A model generated the notes under the pieces. That model saw only the letters and a program-made list of their open reading frames with translations, had not been told where the DNA came from and made no database searches. Positions 50,420 to 59,333 of a DNA stretch of 64,000 nucleotides are shown here, in pieces. Within the stretch, counting starts at the first letter, position 1; each line of letters opens with the position of its first letter. Source of the stretch: Kitasatospora aureofaciens (GTDB lineage Bacteria; Actinomycetota; Actinomycetes; Streptomycetales; Streptomycetaceae); contig NZ_JAHTKP010000042.1 in assembly GCF_019192735.1 (NCBI RefSeq), positions 1 through 64,000 of the forward strand, read 5' to 3'. A program made the position numbers and the translations under genes.

Positions 50420-51739
50420 ATGGGCCGGGACCTGACGCGCGACGAGCTGCCGGGCGGACCGGGCACCGCTGGCACGGACACTGCGGGCACGCGGCCCGGC
50501 GCCGAACCGCGCCCGGCCGGCACGCCGAAGACCGTCGGGCTGGTCTGGGGGTTGCTGGTCCTCAACACGCTCGGCTCCGCCGGGGCGAAGACCATCATCC
50601 CGCTGCCCCGCTCCCTCATCCAGATGGCCACCATGGGCGCGCTGGTCTCCGCGTTCGCGCTGGCGCTCGCCCTCAATCTCCGGCTGCGCATCCGAGCCAG
50701 CGCCTTCCTGTTCCTGCTCACCCTGCTGCTGGTGCTCAGCGTGATCTCCAGCGCGCACCTGGAGTCCGGATTCGGCGCGCTGTTCCGCTGCTTCCGGCTG
50801 GCGCTCTTCGTCGGCACGCTGTGGCTGCTCAGCCGCTGGTGGGACGGCAGCCCGAGGTTCGTCCGGCACCACATCCGGACGTACTTCGCGGTGCTCGCGT
50901 CGGTGGCCGCCGGCCTGCTCATCTCACCGGGCGCGGCCATGCCCGAGCTCTACGGCGGACGGCTGGTCGGCGCGCTGTGGCCGCTCACCCCGCCGCAGAT
51001 CGGACAGTACGCCGCAGTGATCATCGGGCTCACCGTGCTGCTCGTCCTGGACCGCCAGGCCGACCGGGCCGGCGCGGCGGCAGTCATCGTGCCGTCACTC
51101 GTCCTGCTCGCGCTGACCCACACCCGGACGGCCACGCTCGGCCTGCTCATCGGGTTGGTGTTGGCGATCGGCTCGCTCATCCTGACCAGCGCCGCCGCGC
51201 GCCGGTTCTTCGCCTGGACCGTGCTGTGCGCCACCGTGGCCGCGGTGGGGTTGAGCTCCGTGCTGCAGGCGTGGTTCCTGCGTGGACAGAGCCAGGAGAA
51301 CTTCTCCAACCTCACCGGCCGGGCCAAGGTCTGGGACGCCCTGCTGGCAGCGCCCCGGACGACCACGGAGCAGCTGTTCGGCGTGGGCCTGGGCGACAAG
51401 TCGTTCGGCGGGCTGCCGATCGACAACAGCTGGCTGGCCGTCTACAACGAGCAGGGTCTGACCGGTGTCGCCATCGTGGCGGCGATCATCATCGTGCTGG
51501 GCGGCGTCGCGTTGCTGCGGCCACCGTCGCTGTCGAGGGCCTGCGCGATCTTCCTGATCAGCTACTGCGCGATCGCGTCGTACACCGAGGCCGGGCTGGG
51601 CGACGCCTCGCCGTATCTGCTGCATCTGACCGTGGCCGCCTCGCTGCTGGCGACACCTGCCGCGGCCGCTCCCCTGTCGACGCCCGAAGTCCCTCGACGA
51701 CGCGTACCACAACGGGCCCAGAGTTCGGAGGTGACCTGA
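50420..51739 (+). CDS. O-antigen-ligase/Wzy-like polymerase membrane protein
   Basis: The 439-residue integral membrane protein has about 11-12 hydrophobic segments and a larger external loop near residues 280-330. That loop includes LTGRAKVWDALL, which matches the GRxxxW region of O-antigen ligase/polymerase (Wzy_C) proteins. It would polymerise repeat units or attach chains on the outer face of the membrane. ATG 50420 with GGTGG at 5 bp is preferred to the GTG three codons earlier. Confidence 0.85.
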   Translation: MGRDLTRDELPGGPGTAGTDTAGTRPGAEPRPAGTPKTVGLVWGLLVLNTLGSAGAKTIIPLPRSLIQMATMGALVSAFALALALNLRLRIRASAFLFLLTLLLVLSVISSAHLESGFGALFRCFRLALFVGTLWLLSRWWDGSPRFVRHHIRTYFAVLASVAAGLLISPGAAMPELYGGRLVGALWPLTPPQIGQYAAVIIGLTVLLVLDRQADRAGAAAVIVPSLVLLALTHTRTATLGLLIGLVLAIGSLILTSAAARRFFAWTVLCATVAAVGLSSVLQAWFLRGQSQENFSNLTGRAKVWDALLAAPRTTTEQLFGVGLGDKSFGGLPIDNSWLAVYNEQGLTGVAIVAAIIIVLGGVALLRPPSLSRACAIFLISYCAIASYTEAGLGDASPYLLHLTVAASLLATPAAAAPLSTPEVPRRRVPQRAQSSEVT

Positions 51740-51741
51740 GC

Positions 51742-53013
51742 ATGCACATCCTCGTGGTGCACAACCGCTACGCCTCGACGCAGCCGAGCGGGGAGAACAA
51801 GGTCGTCGACCAGGAGGTGGAGCTGCTGCGCGAGGCCGGCCACCGGGTCGAGGTGTTCGAGCGGCGCAGCGACGACATCACCGCCCGGTCCCTGCTGGGC
51901 AAGGCCGCGGTGCCGCTGCTGGTGCCGTGGAACCCGGCGGTCCGCGCGGAGCTCGCCGCCCGGCTTCGCACCGAGCGGCCGGACGTGGTGCACGTCCACA
52001 ACGTCTTCCCCCTCCTGTCGCCCGCGGTGCTGTCCGCCTGCGCCGACGCCGACGTGCCCGCCGTCGCCACGCTGCACAACTACACCCAGGTCTGCCCGCC
52101 CGGCACGCTGCAGCGGGACGGCCGGCCGTGCACCGAGTGCGTCGGGGCGTCACCGCTGCCCGCCGTCCGGCACGGCTGCTACCGGAACTCCCGGCTGGCG
52201 ACGGTGCCGCTCGCGGTCAGCCTGTCGATCAACCGGCGGCGGTGGTGGTCCGGCGTGGAGCGGTTCTTCTGCATCTCCGCGGCGCAGCGCGACGTCCTGG
52301 TGCGGGCCGGCCTGCCGCCCGAGCGGCTGGCGGTGAAGCACAACTTCGTGCCCGACCCGGGCGCCTGCCGAACGGGCGCCGGCGAGCATCTGCTCTATCT
52401 GGGCCGACTCGCGGAGGCCAAGGGTGTGCGGCTGCTCATGGCCGCGTGGGACGAGCTCGCCGCGGACGGCGGTGTGGGCGTGCCGCTCGTGGTCGCCGGC
52501 GCGGGGCCGCTGGAGCGGGAGGTGACGGCCTGGGCGGCGGGCCGGGACGACGTGCGGTACGTCGGCCTGTACGACCCGGCCCAGTGCCGTCAGGCCGTCG
52601 CTCGGTCGGTCGCCGTGGTGGCTCCCTCGACGTGGCTGGAGGCGTTCGGCCTGGTGGTCGTGGAGGCGATGGCGGCGGGGGTCCCGGCCGTCGCCGCCGG
52701 TCACGGCGCCTTCGTCGAACTCGTCGAGGACGGGGTGACCGGGCTGCTGCACCAGCCGAGCGAGGCAGCCTCACTCGCGTCCTGCCTACGCCGGATCACG
52801 GCCGAGCCGGACCGCAACCGGGAGATGGGCCAGGCGGCCCGGCGCCGTTACGAGCAGGGGTTCAGCCCGGCCGTCGGGCTGGAGCGCCTGGTGGAGGGGT
52901 ACCGCACCGCGATCGCGGGTCGGTCCGGCGGCGCGAACGGCACGCCGCCGGTAGGGAACGGAAACGCTGGCTCGCGGCGGGGCACCCGCGCGAGCAGGAA
53001 TTGGGGGCAGTAG
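51742..53013 (+). CDS. Family 4 glycosyltransferase (second)
   Basis: The 423-residue GT-B enzyme includes ILVVHNRYASTQPSGENKV, a cysteine-bearing acceptor loop (CPPGTLQRDGRPCTECVG), YLGRLAEAKGVRLLM and the donor-site PSTWLEAFGLVVVEAMAAG with the usual ExFG(x)xxxE pattern. GGAGGTGA lies 9 bp upstream of the ATG, the best ribosome binding site in the operon, so expression may be reset here. It should add a sugar to the lipid-linked repeat unit. Confidence 0.9.
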   Translation: MHILVVHNRYASTQPSGENKVVDQEVELLREAGHRVEVFERRSDDITARSLLGKAAVPLLVPWNPAVRAELAARLRTERPDVVHVHNVFPLLSPAVLSACADADVPAVATLHNYTQVCPPGTLQRDGRPCTECVGASPLPAVRHGCYRNSRLATVPLAVSLSINRRRWWSGVERFFCISAAQRDVLVRAGLPPERLAVKHNFVPDPGACRTGAGEHLLYLGRLAEAKGVRLLMAAWDELAADGGVGVPLVVAGAGPLEREVTAWAAGRDDVRYVGLYDPAQCRQAVARSVAVVAPSTWLEAFGLVVVEAMAAGVPAVAAGHGAFVELVEDGVTGLLHQPSEAASLASCLRRITAEPDRNREMGQAARRRYEQGFSPAVGLERLVEGYRTAIAGRSGGANGTPPVGNGNAGSRRGTRASRNWGQ

Positions 53014-54249
53014 ATGACACGATGCCGACTCTGCGGCTCGGCGGCGATGGGGAGCGTCGTCGATCTGGGGGCGACCCCGCCGTGTGAGAGCTTTCTCGCC
53101 GCGGACCAACTGGACCGGCCGGAGCCGGCGTACCCGCTGCACCTGCGGGTCTGCACCGACTGCTGGCTCGCGCAGATCCCTCCGCTGATCACGCCGGAGG
53201 AGACGTTCACCCAGTACGCGTACTTCTCCTCCTACTCGACCTCCTGGGTGGAGCACGCGCGCACGTTCGTCGCCGATGCCGTGCAGCGGCTGGGCCTCGG
53301 CCCCGACGCCTTCGTGGTCGAGGTCGCGAGCAACGACGGGTACCTGCTCAGGCACGTGGTGGACCGGGGGATCCGCTGCCTCGGCATCGAACCGTCGGTG
53401 AACGTCGGCGCGTCGGCGCGGGACGCGGGTGTGCCCACGCTCACGAAGTTCCTGGACCCGGCCACCGGCTCGGCCGTCCGCGCCGAGCACGGCCCGGCGG
53501 ACCTGGTCGTGGCCAACAACGTGTACGCGCACATCCCCGACGTGGTCGGGTTCACCCGGGGGCTGCGCGCCCTGGTCGCCGACGACGGCTGGGTCTCCAT
53601 CGAGGTGCAGCACCTGCTGACCCTGATCGAGGAAAACCAGTACGACACGATCTACCACGAGCACTTCCAGTACTACACGATCGCGTCCGCGACCCGGGCG
53701 CTGGCGAGCGGCGGACTCACGCTCGTGGACGTCGAGCTGCTGCCCACGCACGGCGGCTCCATCCGGCTGTGGGCCCGGCCGACCGAGGTGGCCGGCGAGC
53801 CGACCCGGCGGGTGGCCGACGTGCTGGACCGGGAGAAGGCCGCCGGGCTCCAGGAGCTGTCCGGGTACACCGAGTTCTCCGCCCGGGTGGCCAAGGTGCG
53901 CCGGGACCTCCTGCGGTTCCTCATCGAGGCGGCCGAGCGCGGCGAGACGGTCGTCGGCTACGGCGCCCCGGGCAAGGGCAACACCCTGCTCAACCACTGC
54001 GGCATCCGGCCCGACCTGCTCCCGTACACGGTCGACCGTAACCCCTACAAGCACGGCAGGTTCACCCCGGGGACCCGCATCCCGATCCTGCCGCCCGAGC
54101 AGATCGGCACCGACCGGCCGGACTACGTCCTCGTCCTCCCGTGGAACCTGCGGGCCGAGCTGATCGAGCAGTTGTCCTTCGTGCACGAGTGGGGCGGCCG
54201 GCTGGTCTTTCCCATCCCGGAACTGAGCATTGTCGAGGTCAAGCCATGA
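53014..54249 (+). CDS. SAM-dependent sugar C-methyltransferase
   Basis: The 411-residue protein has the three-part plan of NDP-hexose C-methyltransferases such as TylCIII: an N-terminal zinc-finger segment (CRLCGS, TPPCESFLAAD, CTDCWLAQ), a Rossmann SAM domain (DAFVVEVASNDGYLLRHV, YDTIYHEHFQYYTI), and a C-terminal domain (VVGYGAPGKGNTLLNHCGI). It methylates a keto-sugar carbon. The ATG directly follows the upstream stop. It opens a five-gene sugar cassette (methyltransferase, nucleotidyltransferase, PIG-L, epimerase, DUF4910). Confidence 0.92.
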   Translation: MTRCRLCGSAAMGSVVDLGATPPCESFLAADQLDRPEPAYPLHLRVCTDCWLAQIPPLITPEETFTQYAYFSSYSTSWVEHARTFVADAVQRLGLGPDAFVVEVASNDGYLLRHVVDRGIRCLGIEPSVNVGASARDAGVPTLTKFLDPATGSAVRAEHGPADLVVANNVYAHIPDVVGFTRGLRALVADDGWVSIEVQHLLTLIEENQYDTIYHEHFQYYTIASATRALASGGLTLVDVELLPTHGGSIRLWARPTEVAGEPTRRVADVLDREKAAGLQELSGYTEFSARVAKVRRDLLRFLIEAAERGETVVGYGAPGKGNTLLNHCGIRPDLLPYTVDRNPYKHGRFTPGTRIPILPPEQIGTDRPDYVLVLPWNLRAELIEQLSFVHEWGGRLVFPIPELSIVEVKP

Positions 54250-55073
54250 AGGTCGTCCTGTTCTGCGGCGGTTACGGGCTGCGCATGCGCAGCGGAGCCT
54301 CCGACGACATGCCCAAGCCGATGGCGATGGTCGGCCCGCGGCCGCTGATCTGGCACGTCATGCGCTACTACGCGTACTTCGGGCACACGGAGTTCATCCT
54401 GTGCCTCGGGTACGGGGCCCACCACATCAAGAACTTCTTCCTCAACTACGAGGAGACGACGTCCAACGACTTCGTGCTGCGCAACGGGCAGACCGAGCTG
54501 CTGTCCACCGACATCGCCTCCTGGACGATCACGTTCGCGCAGACCGGCATCGAGTCGCCGATCGGGGAGCGGCTGCGCCGGGTGCGCCACCACCTGGACG
54601 GCGACGAGATGTTCCTCGCCAACTACGCCGACGTGCTCACCGACGCCCCGCTGCCGGAGATGATCGACCGGTTCGCCCGGCGCGACGCGGGTGCGTCGAT
54701 GATGGTGGTGCCGCCGCAGTCCTCGTTCCACTGCGTGGACCTGGGCGAGGACGGCCTGGTGGGGGGCATCACCGCGGTGAGCGAACTGCCGTTGTGGGAG
54801 AACGGCGGCTACTTCGTGCTCCGCCAGGAGGTCTTCGACCACATCCCGGAGGGCGGGGACCTGGTCGCCGACGGATGCGCCCAACTGGCCAAGCGCGGCC
54901 GGCTGGTGGCGCACCAGCACCGCGGCTTCTGGAAGCCGACCGACACCGTGAAGGAGCGGGCCGCGCTCGACGCCGGCTACGCCCGGGGCGACCGCCCGTG
55001 GGCCGTGTGGGAACGGGACGGCGCGGGCGCGGGCGCGACCGGCAGCGGGTACGGCGCCGGAGCGAGGGCGTGA
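54246..55073 (+). CDS. Sugar-1-phosphate nucleotidyltransferase (RfbF-like)
   Basis: The 275-residue enzyme has the N-terminal nucleotide-binding motif VVLFCGGYGLRMR and SDDMPKPMAMVG, then YYAYFGHTEFILCLGY and ANYADVL (metal Asp). The IKNFFLNYE and FWKPTDTVKER segments match glucose-1-phosphate cytidylyltransferases more than the thymidylyl type. It would make CDP- or related NDP-sugar. The Ala/Gly-rich C-terminal tail is unconserved. It overlaps both neighbours by 4 bp (ATGA, GTGA). Confidence 0.88.
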   Translation: MKVVLFCGGYGLRMRSGASDDMPKPMAMVGPRPLIWHVMRYYAYFGHTEFILCLGYGAHHIKNFFLNYEETTSNDFVLRNGQTELLSTDIASWTITFAQTGIESPIGERLRRVRHHLDGDEMFLANYADVLTDAPLPEMIDRFARRDAGASMMVVPPQSSFHCVDLGEDGLVGGITAVSELPLWENGGYFVLRQEVFDHIPEGGDLVADGCAQLAKRGRLVAHQHRGFWKPTDTVKERAALDAGYARGDRPWAVWERDGAGAGATGSGYGAGARA

Positions 55074-55717
55074 TCCGGCTCGGGGCCGGGCGCCTGGACC
55101 GGCTCGTCGCGGTGGGCGCGCACTGCGACGACATCGCCATCGGCGCCGGCGGCACGCTGCTGACGCTGTGCCTCGCGCGGCCGGGTCTGCGCGTCGACGC
55201 GCTGGTGCTCTCCGGCGGTGGCAGCGAGCGGGAGCAGGAGGAGCGGGCCGCGCTCGCCGCCTTCTGCCCGGGCGCCGAACTGCGGCTGACCGTGCTCAAG
55301 TTGCCGGACGGCCGGATGCCCGCGCACTGGGACGAGGCCAAGGCCGCGGTCGAGGAGCTGCGCGGGCAGACCGAGCCGGATCTGGTCCTTGCACCGCGTA
55401 CCGATGACGCGCACCAGGACCACCGCGGCCTGGCGAAGCTGGTGACCACCGCGTTCCGCGACCACCTCGTGCTCGGCTACGAGATCGTCAAGTGGGACGG
55501 CGATCTCGGCCGTCCGGCGGCGTACCAGCCGCTGTCGCCGGAGATCGCCGAACAGAAGGTGCGGCTGTTGCAGGAGCACTACCCCTCGCAACGGCACCGG
55601 CCCTGGTACGACCGGGAGGCGTTCCTCGGGCTGGCGCGGATCCGCGGCATCGAATGCCACGCGCGCTACGCCGAGGCGTTCGCCGTCACCAAACTCACGC
55701 TCAACCTGGAGGGATGA
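55070..55717 (+). CDS. PIG-L family deacetylase
   Basis: The 215-residue protein has the PIG-L zinc motif VAVGAHCDDIAIGAGGTL and the catalytic-type DDAHQDHRGLAKLV. Members deacetylate GlcNAc-containing compounds such as mycothiol and GPI precursors. Here it lies between a nucleotidyltransferase and an epimerase and probably deacylates an amino-sugar intermediate. It starts at a GTG in a GTGA overlap. Confidence 0.9.
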   Translation: MIRLGAGRLDRLVAVGAHCDDIAIGAGGTLLTLCLARPGLRVDALVLSGGGSEREQEERAALAAFCPGAELRLTVLKLPDGRMPAHWDEAKAAVEELRGQTEPDLVLAPRTDDAHQDHRGLAKLVTTAFRDHLVLGYEIVKWDGDLGRPAAYQPLSPEIAEQKVRLLQEHYPSQRHRPWYDREAFLGLARIRGIECHARYAEAFAVTKLTLNLEG

Positions 55718-55720
55718 ACC

Positions 55721-56746
55721 GTGCGCGTACTGCTGACCGGACACCAGGGCTACCTGGGCACCGTGATGGCCCCGGTCCTCGCGGCCGCCGGGCACGAAGT
55801 CGTCGGGCTGGACGCCGGCCTGTTCGCGGACTGCGTCCTCGGCCCGACGCCCGCGGACCCGCCGGGGCGGCGGGTGGACCTGCGCGACGTCACGGCCGAC
55901 CACGTGGCCGGGGTGGACGCCGTGATCCACCTGGCCGCGCTGTCCAACGACCCGCTGGGCTCGCTGTCGCCGGACCTCACCTACGACATCAACCACCACG
56001 CCTCCGTACGGCTGGCCCGGCTGGCCCGCGACGCCGGAGTGCGGCGCTTCCTGTACGCGTCGACCTGCTCGGTGTACGGCGCCGCCGGCGACGACGACCT
56101 GGTGACCGAGGACGCCCCGCTGCGCCCGGTGACGCCGTACGCGGAGTCCAAGGTGCGGGTGGAGGACGACCTGCACGCGCTGGCCGACGACGACTTCAGC
56201 CCGGTGTTCATGCGCAACGCCACCGCCTTCGGCTACTCGCCCCGGCTGCGCGCCGACATCGTGCTGAACAACCTGGTGGGCCACGCGCTCCTGTCCGGCG
56301 AGGTGCTGGTGCTCTCCGACGGCACCCCCTGGCGCCCGCTGGTGCACGCCGCCGACATCGCACGGGCCTTCGCGGCCGCGCTGATCGCGCCGCAGGAAGC
56401 GGTGCACGACCGGGCGTTCAACATCGGCAGCGAGATCAACAACGTCACGGTCGCGGAGATCGCCGAGCAGGTCGCCGAGGCGGTATCCGGCTCGCGGGTG
56501 GTGATCACCGGGGAGACCGGTGCCGATCCGCGGTCGTACCGGGTGGACTTCTCCCGGTTCCGCGCCGCGCTGCCCGGCTTCGACTGCGAGTGGACGGTGA
56601 AGCAGGGCGCGCTCGAACTCGCCGACGCCTACCGGAAGTTCGGGCTGACCCGGGAGGACTTCGAGCGACGCTTCACCCGGCTGGCCGTGCTGCGCGCGGC
56701 GTCCGCCGCCGGCGCCGTCGACGACACCCTGCGGTGGCGCCGATGA
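55721..56746 (+). CDS. NAD-dependent sugar epimerase/dehydratase
   Basis: The 341-residue extended SDR has the cofactor motif VLLTGHQGYLGTVMAPVL, YASTCSVYGAA and the active pair in TPYAESKVRVED (Tyr and Lys). The C-terminal part includes AFNIGSEINNVTVAEI. It acts on an NDP-sugar by 4-keto chemistry. The GTG start is 3 bp after the upstream stop. No typical CDP-glucose 4,6-dehydratase gene is in the operon, so this enzyme may supply the keto-sugar (inference). Confidence 0.92.
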   Translation: MRVLLTGHQGYLGTVMAPVLAAAGHEVVGLDAGLFADCVLGPTPADPPGRRVDLRDVTADHVAGVDAVIHLAALSNDPLGSLSPDLTYDINHHASVRLARLARDAGVRRFLYASTCSVYGAAGDDDLVTEDAPLRPVTPYAESKVRVEDDLHALADDDFSPVFMRNATAFGYSPRLRADIVLNNLVGHALLSGEVLVLSDGTPWRPLVHAADIARAFAAALIAPQEAVHDRAFNIGSEINNVTVAEIAEQVAEAVSGSRVVITGETGADPRSYRVDFSRFRAALPGFDCEWTVKQGALELADAYRKFGLTREDFERRFTRLAVLRAASAAGAVDDTLRWRR

Positions 56747-58017
56747 CCGCGGCCGGCGAACAGATGTACGCGCTGGTGGAGCGGCTGTACCCGCTGTGCC
56801 GGAGCATCACCGGCGACGGTGTGCGCGCCACCCTGGAGATCGTCGGCGAGTACATTCCGCTACAGGTGCACGAGGTGCCGACCGGGACGCAGGTCCTCGA
56901 CTGGACGGTGCCGCAGGAGTGGAACATCCGGGACGCGTACATCGCCGACACCGCCGGCAACCGGGTCGTCGACTTCGCCGCGTCCAGCCTGCACGTGCTC
57001 GGCTACAGCGTGCCGGTGTCGGCGACCATGCCGCTGACCGAGCTGCGCGGACACCTGCACACCCTGCCGGACCACCCGGCCTGGGTGCCGTACCGCACCA
57101 GCTACTACACGCCGGAATGGGGGTTCTGCCTGGCCCAGGAGACCTTGGACACGCTGCCGGACGGCGAGTACGAGGTGCGCATCGACTCCACACTCGCGGA
57201 CGGCCACCTCACCTACGCCGAGCACGTGGTCCCCGGGCAGGTCGCCGACGAGGTGATCGTCTCCTGCCACGTCTGCCACCCGTCGCTGGCCAACGACAAC
57301 CTGGCGGGCATCGCGGTGGCGACGTTCCTGGCGCGGGCGCTGGCGGAGCAGACCCCGTGGTACACCTACCGGTTCCTGTTCGCGCCCGGCACCATCGGGG
57401 CGATTACCTGGCTGGCCCGCAACGCGGAGCGGGTGGAGCGGGTCAAGCACGGGCTGGTGCTGGCCTGCGCCGGCGACTCGGGCCGGCTGACGTACAAGCA
57501 GAGCAGGCGCGGCAACGCGGAGATCGACCGGGTGCTGCGGCACGTGCTGCTCGCCTCCGAACGCCCGCACCGCGTCGCCGAGTTCACTCCGTACGGCTAC
57601 GACGAGCGGCAGTTCTGCTCGCCCGGGTTCGATCTCGGCGTGGGCTCGCTCAGCCGCACCCCGTACGCCGGGTACCCCGAGTACCACACCTCCGCGGACA
57701 ACCTGGACTTTGTCTCCCCGGAGGCGATGGCGGACACGCTCGCCGTCTGCCGCGAGGCCTTCGCCGTCCTCGACCGCAACCGGCGGTACCTCAACCTCAG
57801 CCCCTACGGCGAACCGCAGCTGGGCCGGCGGGGGTTGTACGACTCGCTCGGCGGCCGCAGCGACGCGAAGCAGGCCCAGATGGCCATGCTCTGGGTGCTC
57901 AGCCTCTCCGACGGCGAGCACAGTCTGCTGGACGTCGCCGAGCGGTCCGGGCTGCCGTTCGACACGGTCGCCGTCGCGGCCGGCGCCCTGCAGGGCGCCG
58001 GGCTGATCAAGGCATGA
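56743..58017 (+). CDS. DUF4910 (aminopeptidase-like) domain protein with C-terminal winged helix
   Basis: The 424-residue protein starts YALVERLYPLCRSITGDGVR, the DUF4910 signature, and has a zinc-peptidase-like core (IVSCHVCHPSLANDNLAGIA, YGYDERQFCSPGFDL, YPEYHTSADNLDFVSP). It ends with a small winged-helix-like domain (MAMLWVLSLSDGEHSLLDVA). The family is common next to PIG-L, C-methyltransferase and nucleotidyltransferase genes, and may be an amidohydrolase acting on a sugar amide rather than a peptidase (inference). ATGA overlaps join it to both neighbours. Confidence 0.88.
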   Translation: MTAAGEQMYALVERLYPLCRSITGDGVRATLEIVGEYIPLQVHEVPTGTQVLDWTVPQEWNIRDAYIADTAGNRVVDFAASSLHVLGYSVPVSATMPLTELRGHLHTLPDHPAWVPYRTSYYTPEWGFCLAQETLDTLPDGEYEVRIDSTLADGHLTYAEHVVPGQVADEVIVSCHVCHPSLANDNLAGIAVATFLARALAEQTPWYTYRFLFAPGTIGAITWLARNAERVERVKHGLVLACAGDSGRLTYKQSRRGNAEIDRVLRHVLLASERPHRVAEFTPYGYDERQFCSPGFDLGVGSLSRTPYAGYPEYHTSADNLDFVSPEAMADTLAVCREAFAVLDRNRRYLNLSPYGEPQLGRRGLYDSLGGRSDAKQAQMAMLWVLSLSDGEHSLLDVAERSGLPFDTVAVAAGALQGAGLIKA

Positions 58018-59333
58018 CGCCGATGACCACCGAGGGGATGAAGACGAGGACACCGGCGGACCGGGCCACAGACGCCCGGCGGACCGCCAAGCGGGCCGTC
58101 GTCGGCCGGCTGTCCTGGGGACTGGCCGACCAAGCGGCCTCCAGCATGACCAACTTCGCGGTGGGGATCTACGTGGCACGCTCGCTGGGGGTGACCGCGT
58201 TCGGCGTGTTCAGCCTGGCCTGGCTGACCTACGGCGTGGTGCTCAACGTCGCCCGCGGGCTGGCCACCGACCCGCTCGTGGTGCGCTTCAGCGGCGTGCC
58301 GGCAGCGTCCTGGCGCGGGGCGGCGGCCCGGTCGTCGGGTGCCGCGCTCGGCGTCGGTGCCGCCCTCGGCGCAGTGTGTCTGCTGATCGGGCTGGGCCTC
58401 GGCGGCCGCGTGGGGCCCGCGTTCGCCTGCCTCGGCGTCGTCCTGCCGGCGCTGCTTCTGCAGGACGCCTGGCGGTTCGCGTTCTTCGCCGCCGGCACCG
58501 GGCGGAAGGCGTTCGCCAACGACCTCGTGCAGGGCGTCGCGCTCGTCCCGGCCATGGTCGTGGCGGCCCGCGTGGGCAGCGTGGCCGCCTTCGTGCTCGC
58601 CTGGGGCGCGTCCGCCGCGGTGGCCGCGGGCTACGGCTGCCTCCAGTCCGGCATCCGGCCCCGGGTGACCCAAGCACGCGGGTGGCTTCGCGAGCAGCGC
58701 GATCTCGGCTCCCGATACCTGGTCGAGAACGTCAGCCTCAGCGGCGCGAGCCAGCTGCGGGCGTACGGGCTCGGCGCGATCGTCGGGGTCGGCGCGGTGG
58801 GTGCGATCCGGGGCGCGGAGCTCCTGCTCGGCCCGTTCCTCGCTCTGCTGATGGGGCTGTCGCTGGTCACCGTCGCGGAGGCGGCACGGGTGCTGAGGCA
58901 GGCACCGCACCGGCTCGGCGGGTTCTGCCTCCTGCTGGGCGGCGGGCAGGCCGCCGCCGCGCTGCTGTGGGGCGCGGCGCTGCTGCTGATGCCGGACCGG
59001 GTCGGCGAGCTCGTACTCGGCGACGTCTGGCACTCCGCCTCGGTGCTCATCCTGCCGGCCACGCTCGGCGTCGCGGGCGCCGGCCTCGGCAGCGGCGCGG
59101 CGGCCGGGCTGCGCGCGCTCGCTGCGGCCCGGCGCAGCCTGCGCTGCCAGCTGTTCGCCTCCACCTGCTATGTCGGCGGCGGGCTCGGCGGGGCGGCCGT
59201 GGCCGGCACGGTCGGCTCGGCCTGGGGCGTCGCCGCCGCGACCGCCTGCGGCTCGGCCGTGTGGTGGCTGCAGCTGCGGTCCGCCCTGCGCGAGCGCCAC
59301 CACAACCCCATCCCCAACGTGAGGACGCCATGA
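58014..59333 (+). CDS. Polysaccharide flippase-like membrane protein (Wzx/MATE-like)
   Basis: The 439-residue protein has about 12 hydrophobic segments. SWGLADQAASSMTNFAVGIY at the start is typical of polysaccharide-biosynthesis exporters. It would move the lipid-linked repeat unit to the outside, where Wzy acts. I used the ATG at 58014, which overlaps the upstream stop (ATGA); ATGs three and eight codons in are also possible. Wzx, Wzy and Wzz-type proteins in one operon define a Wzy-dependent assembly system. Confidence 0.85.
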   Translation: MTPMTTEGMKTRTPADRATDARRTAKRAVVGRLSWGLADQAASSMTNFAVGIYVARSLGVTAFGVFSLAWLTYGVVLNVARGLATDPLVVRFSGVPAASWRGAAARSSGAALGVGAALGAVCLLIGLGLGGRVGPAFACLGVVLPALLLQDAWRFAFFAAGTGRKAFANDLVQGVALVPAMVVAARVGSVAAFVLAWGASAAVAAGYGCLQSGIRPRVTQARGWLREQRDLGSRYLVENVSLSGASQLRAYGLGAIVGVGAVGAIRGAELLLGPFLALLMGLSLVTVAEAARVLRQAPHRLGGFCLLLGGGQAAAALLWGAALLLMPDRVGELVLGDVWHSASVLILPATLGVAGAGLGSGAAAGLRALAAARRSLRCQLFASTCYVGGGLGGAAVAGTVGSAWGVAAATACGSAVWWLQLRSALRERHHNPIPNVRTP

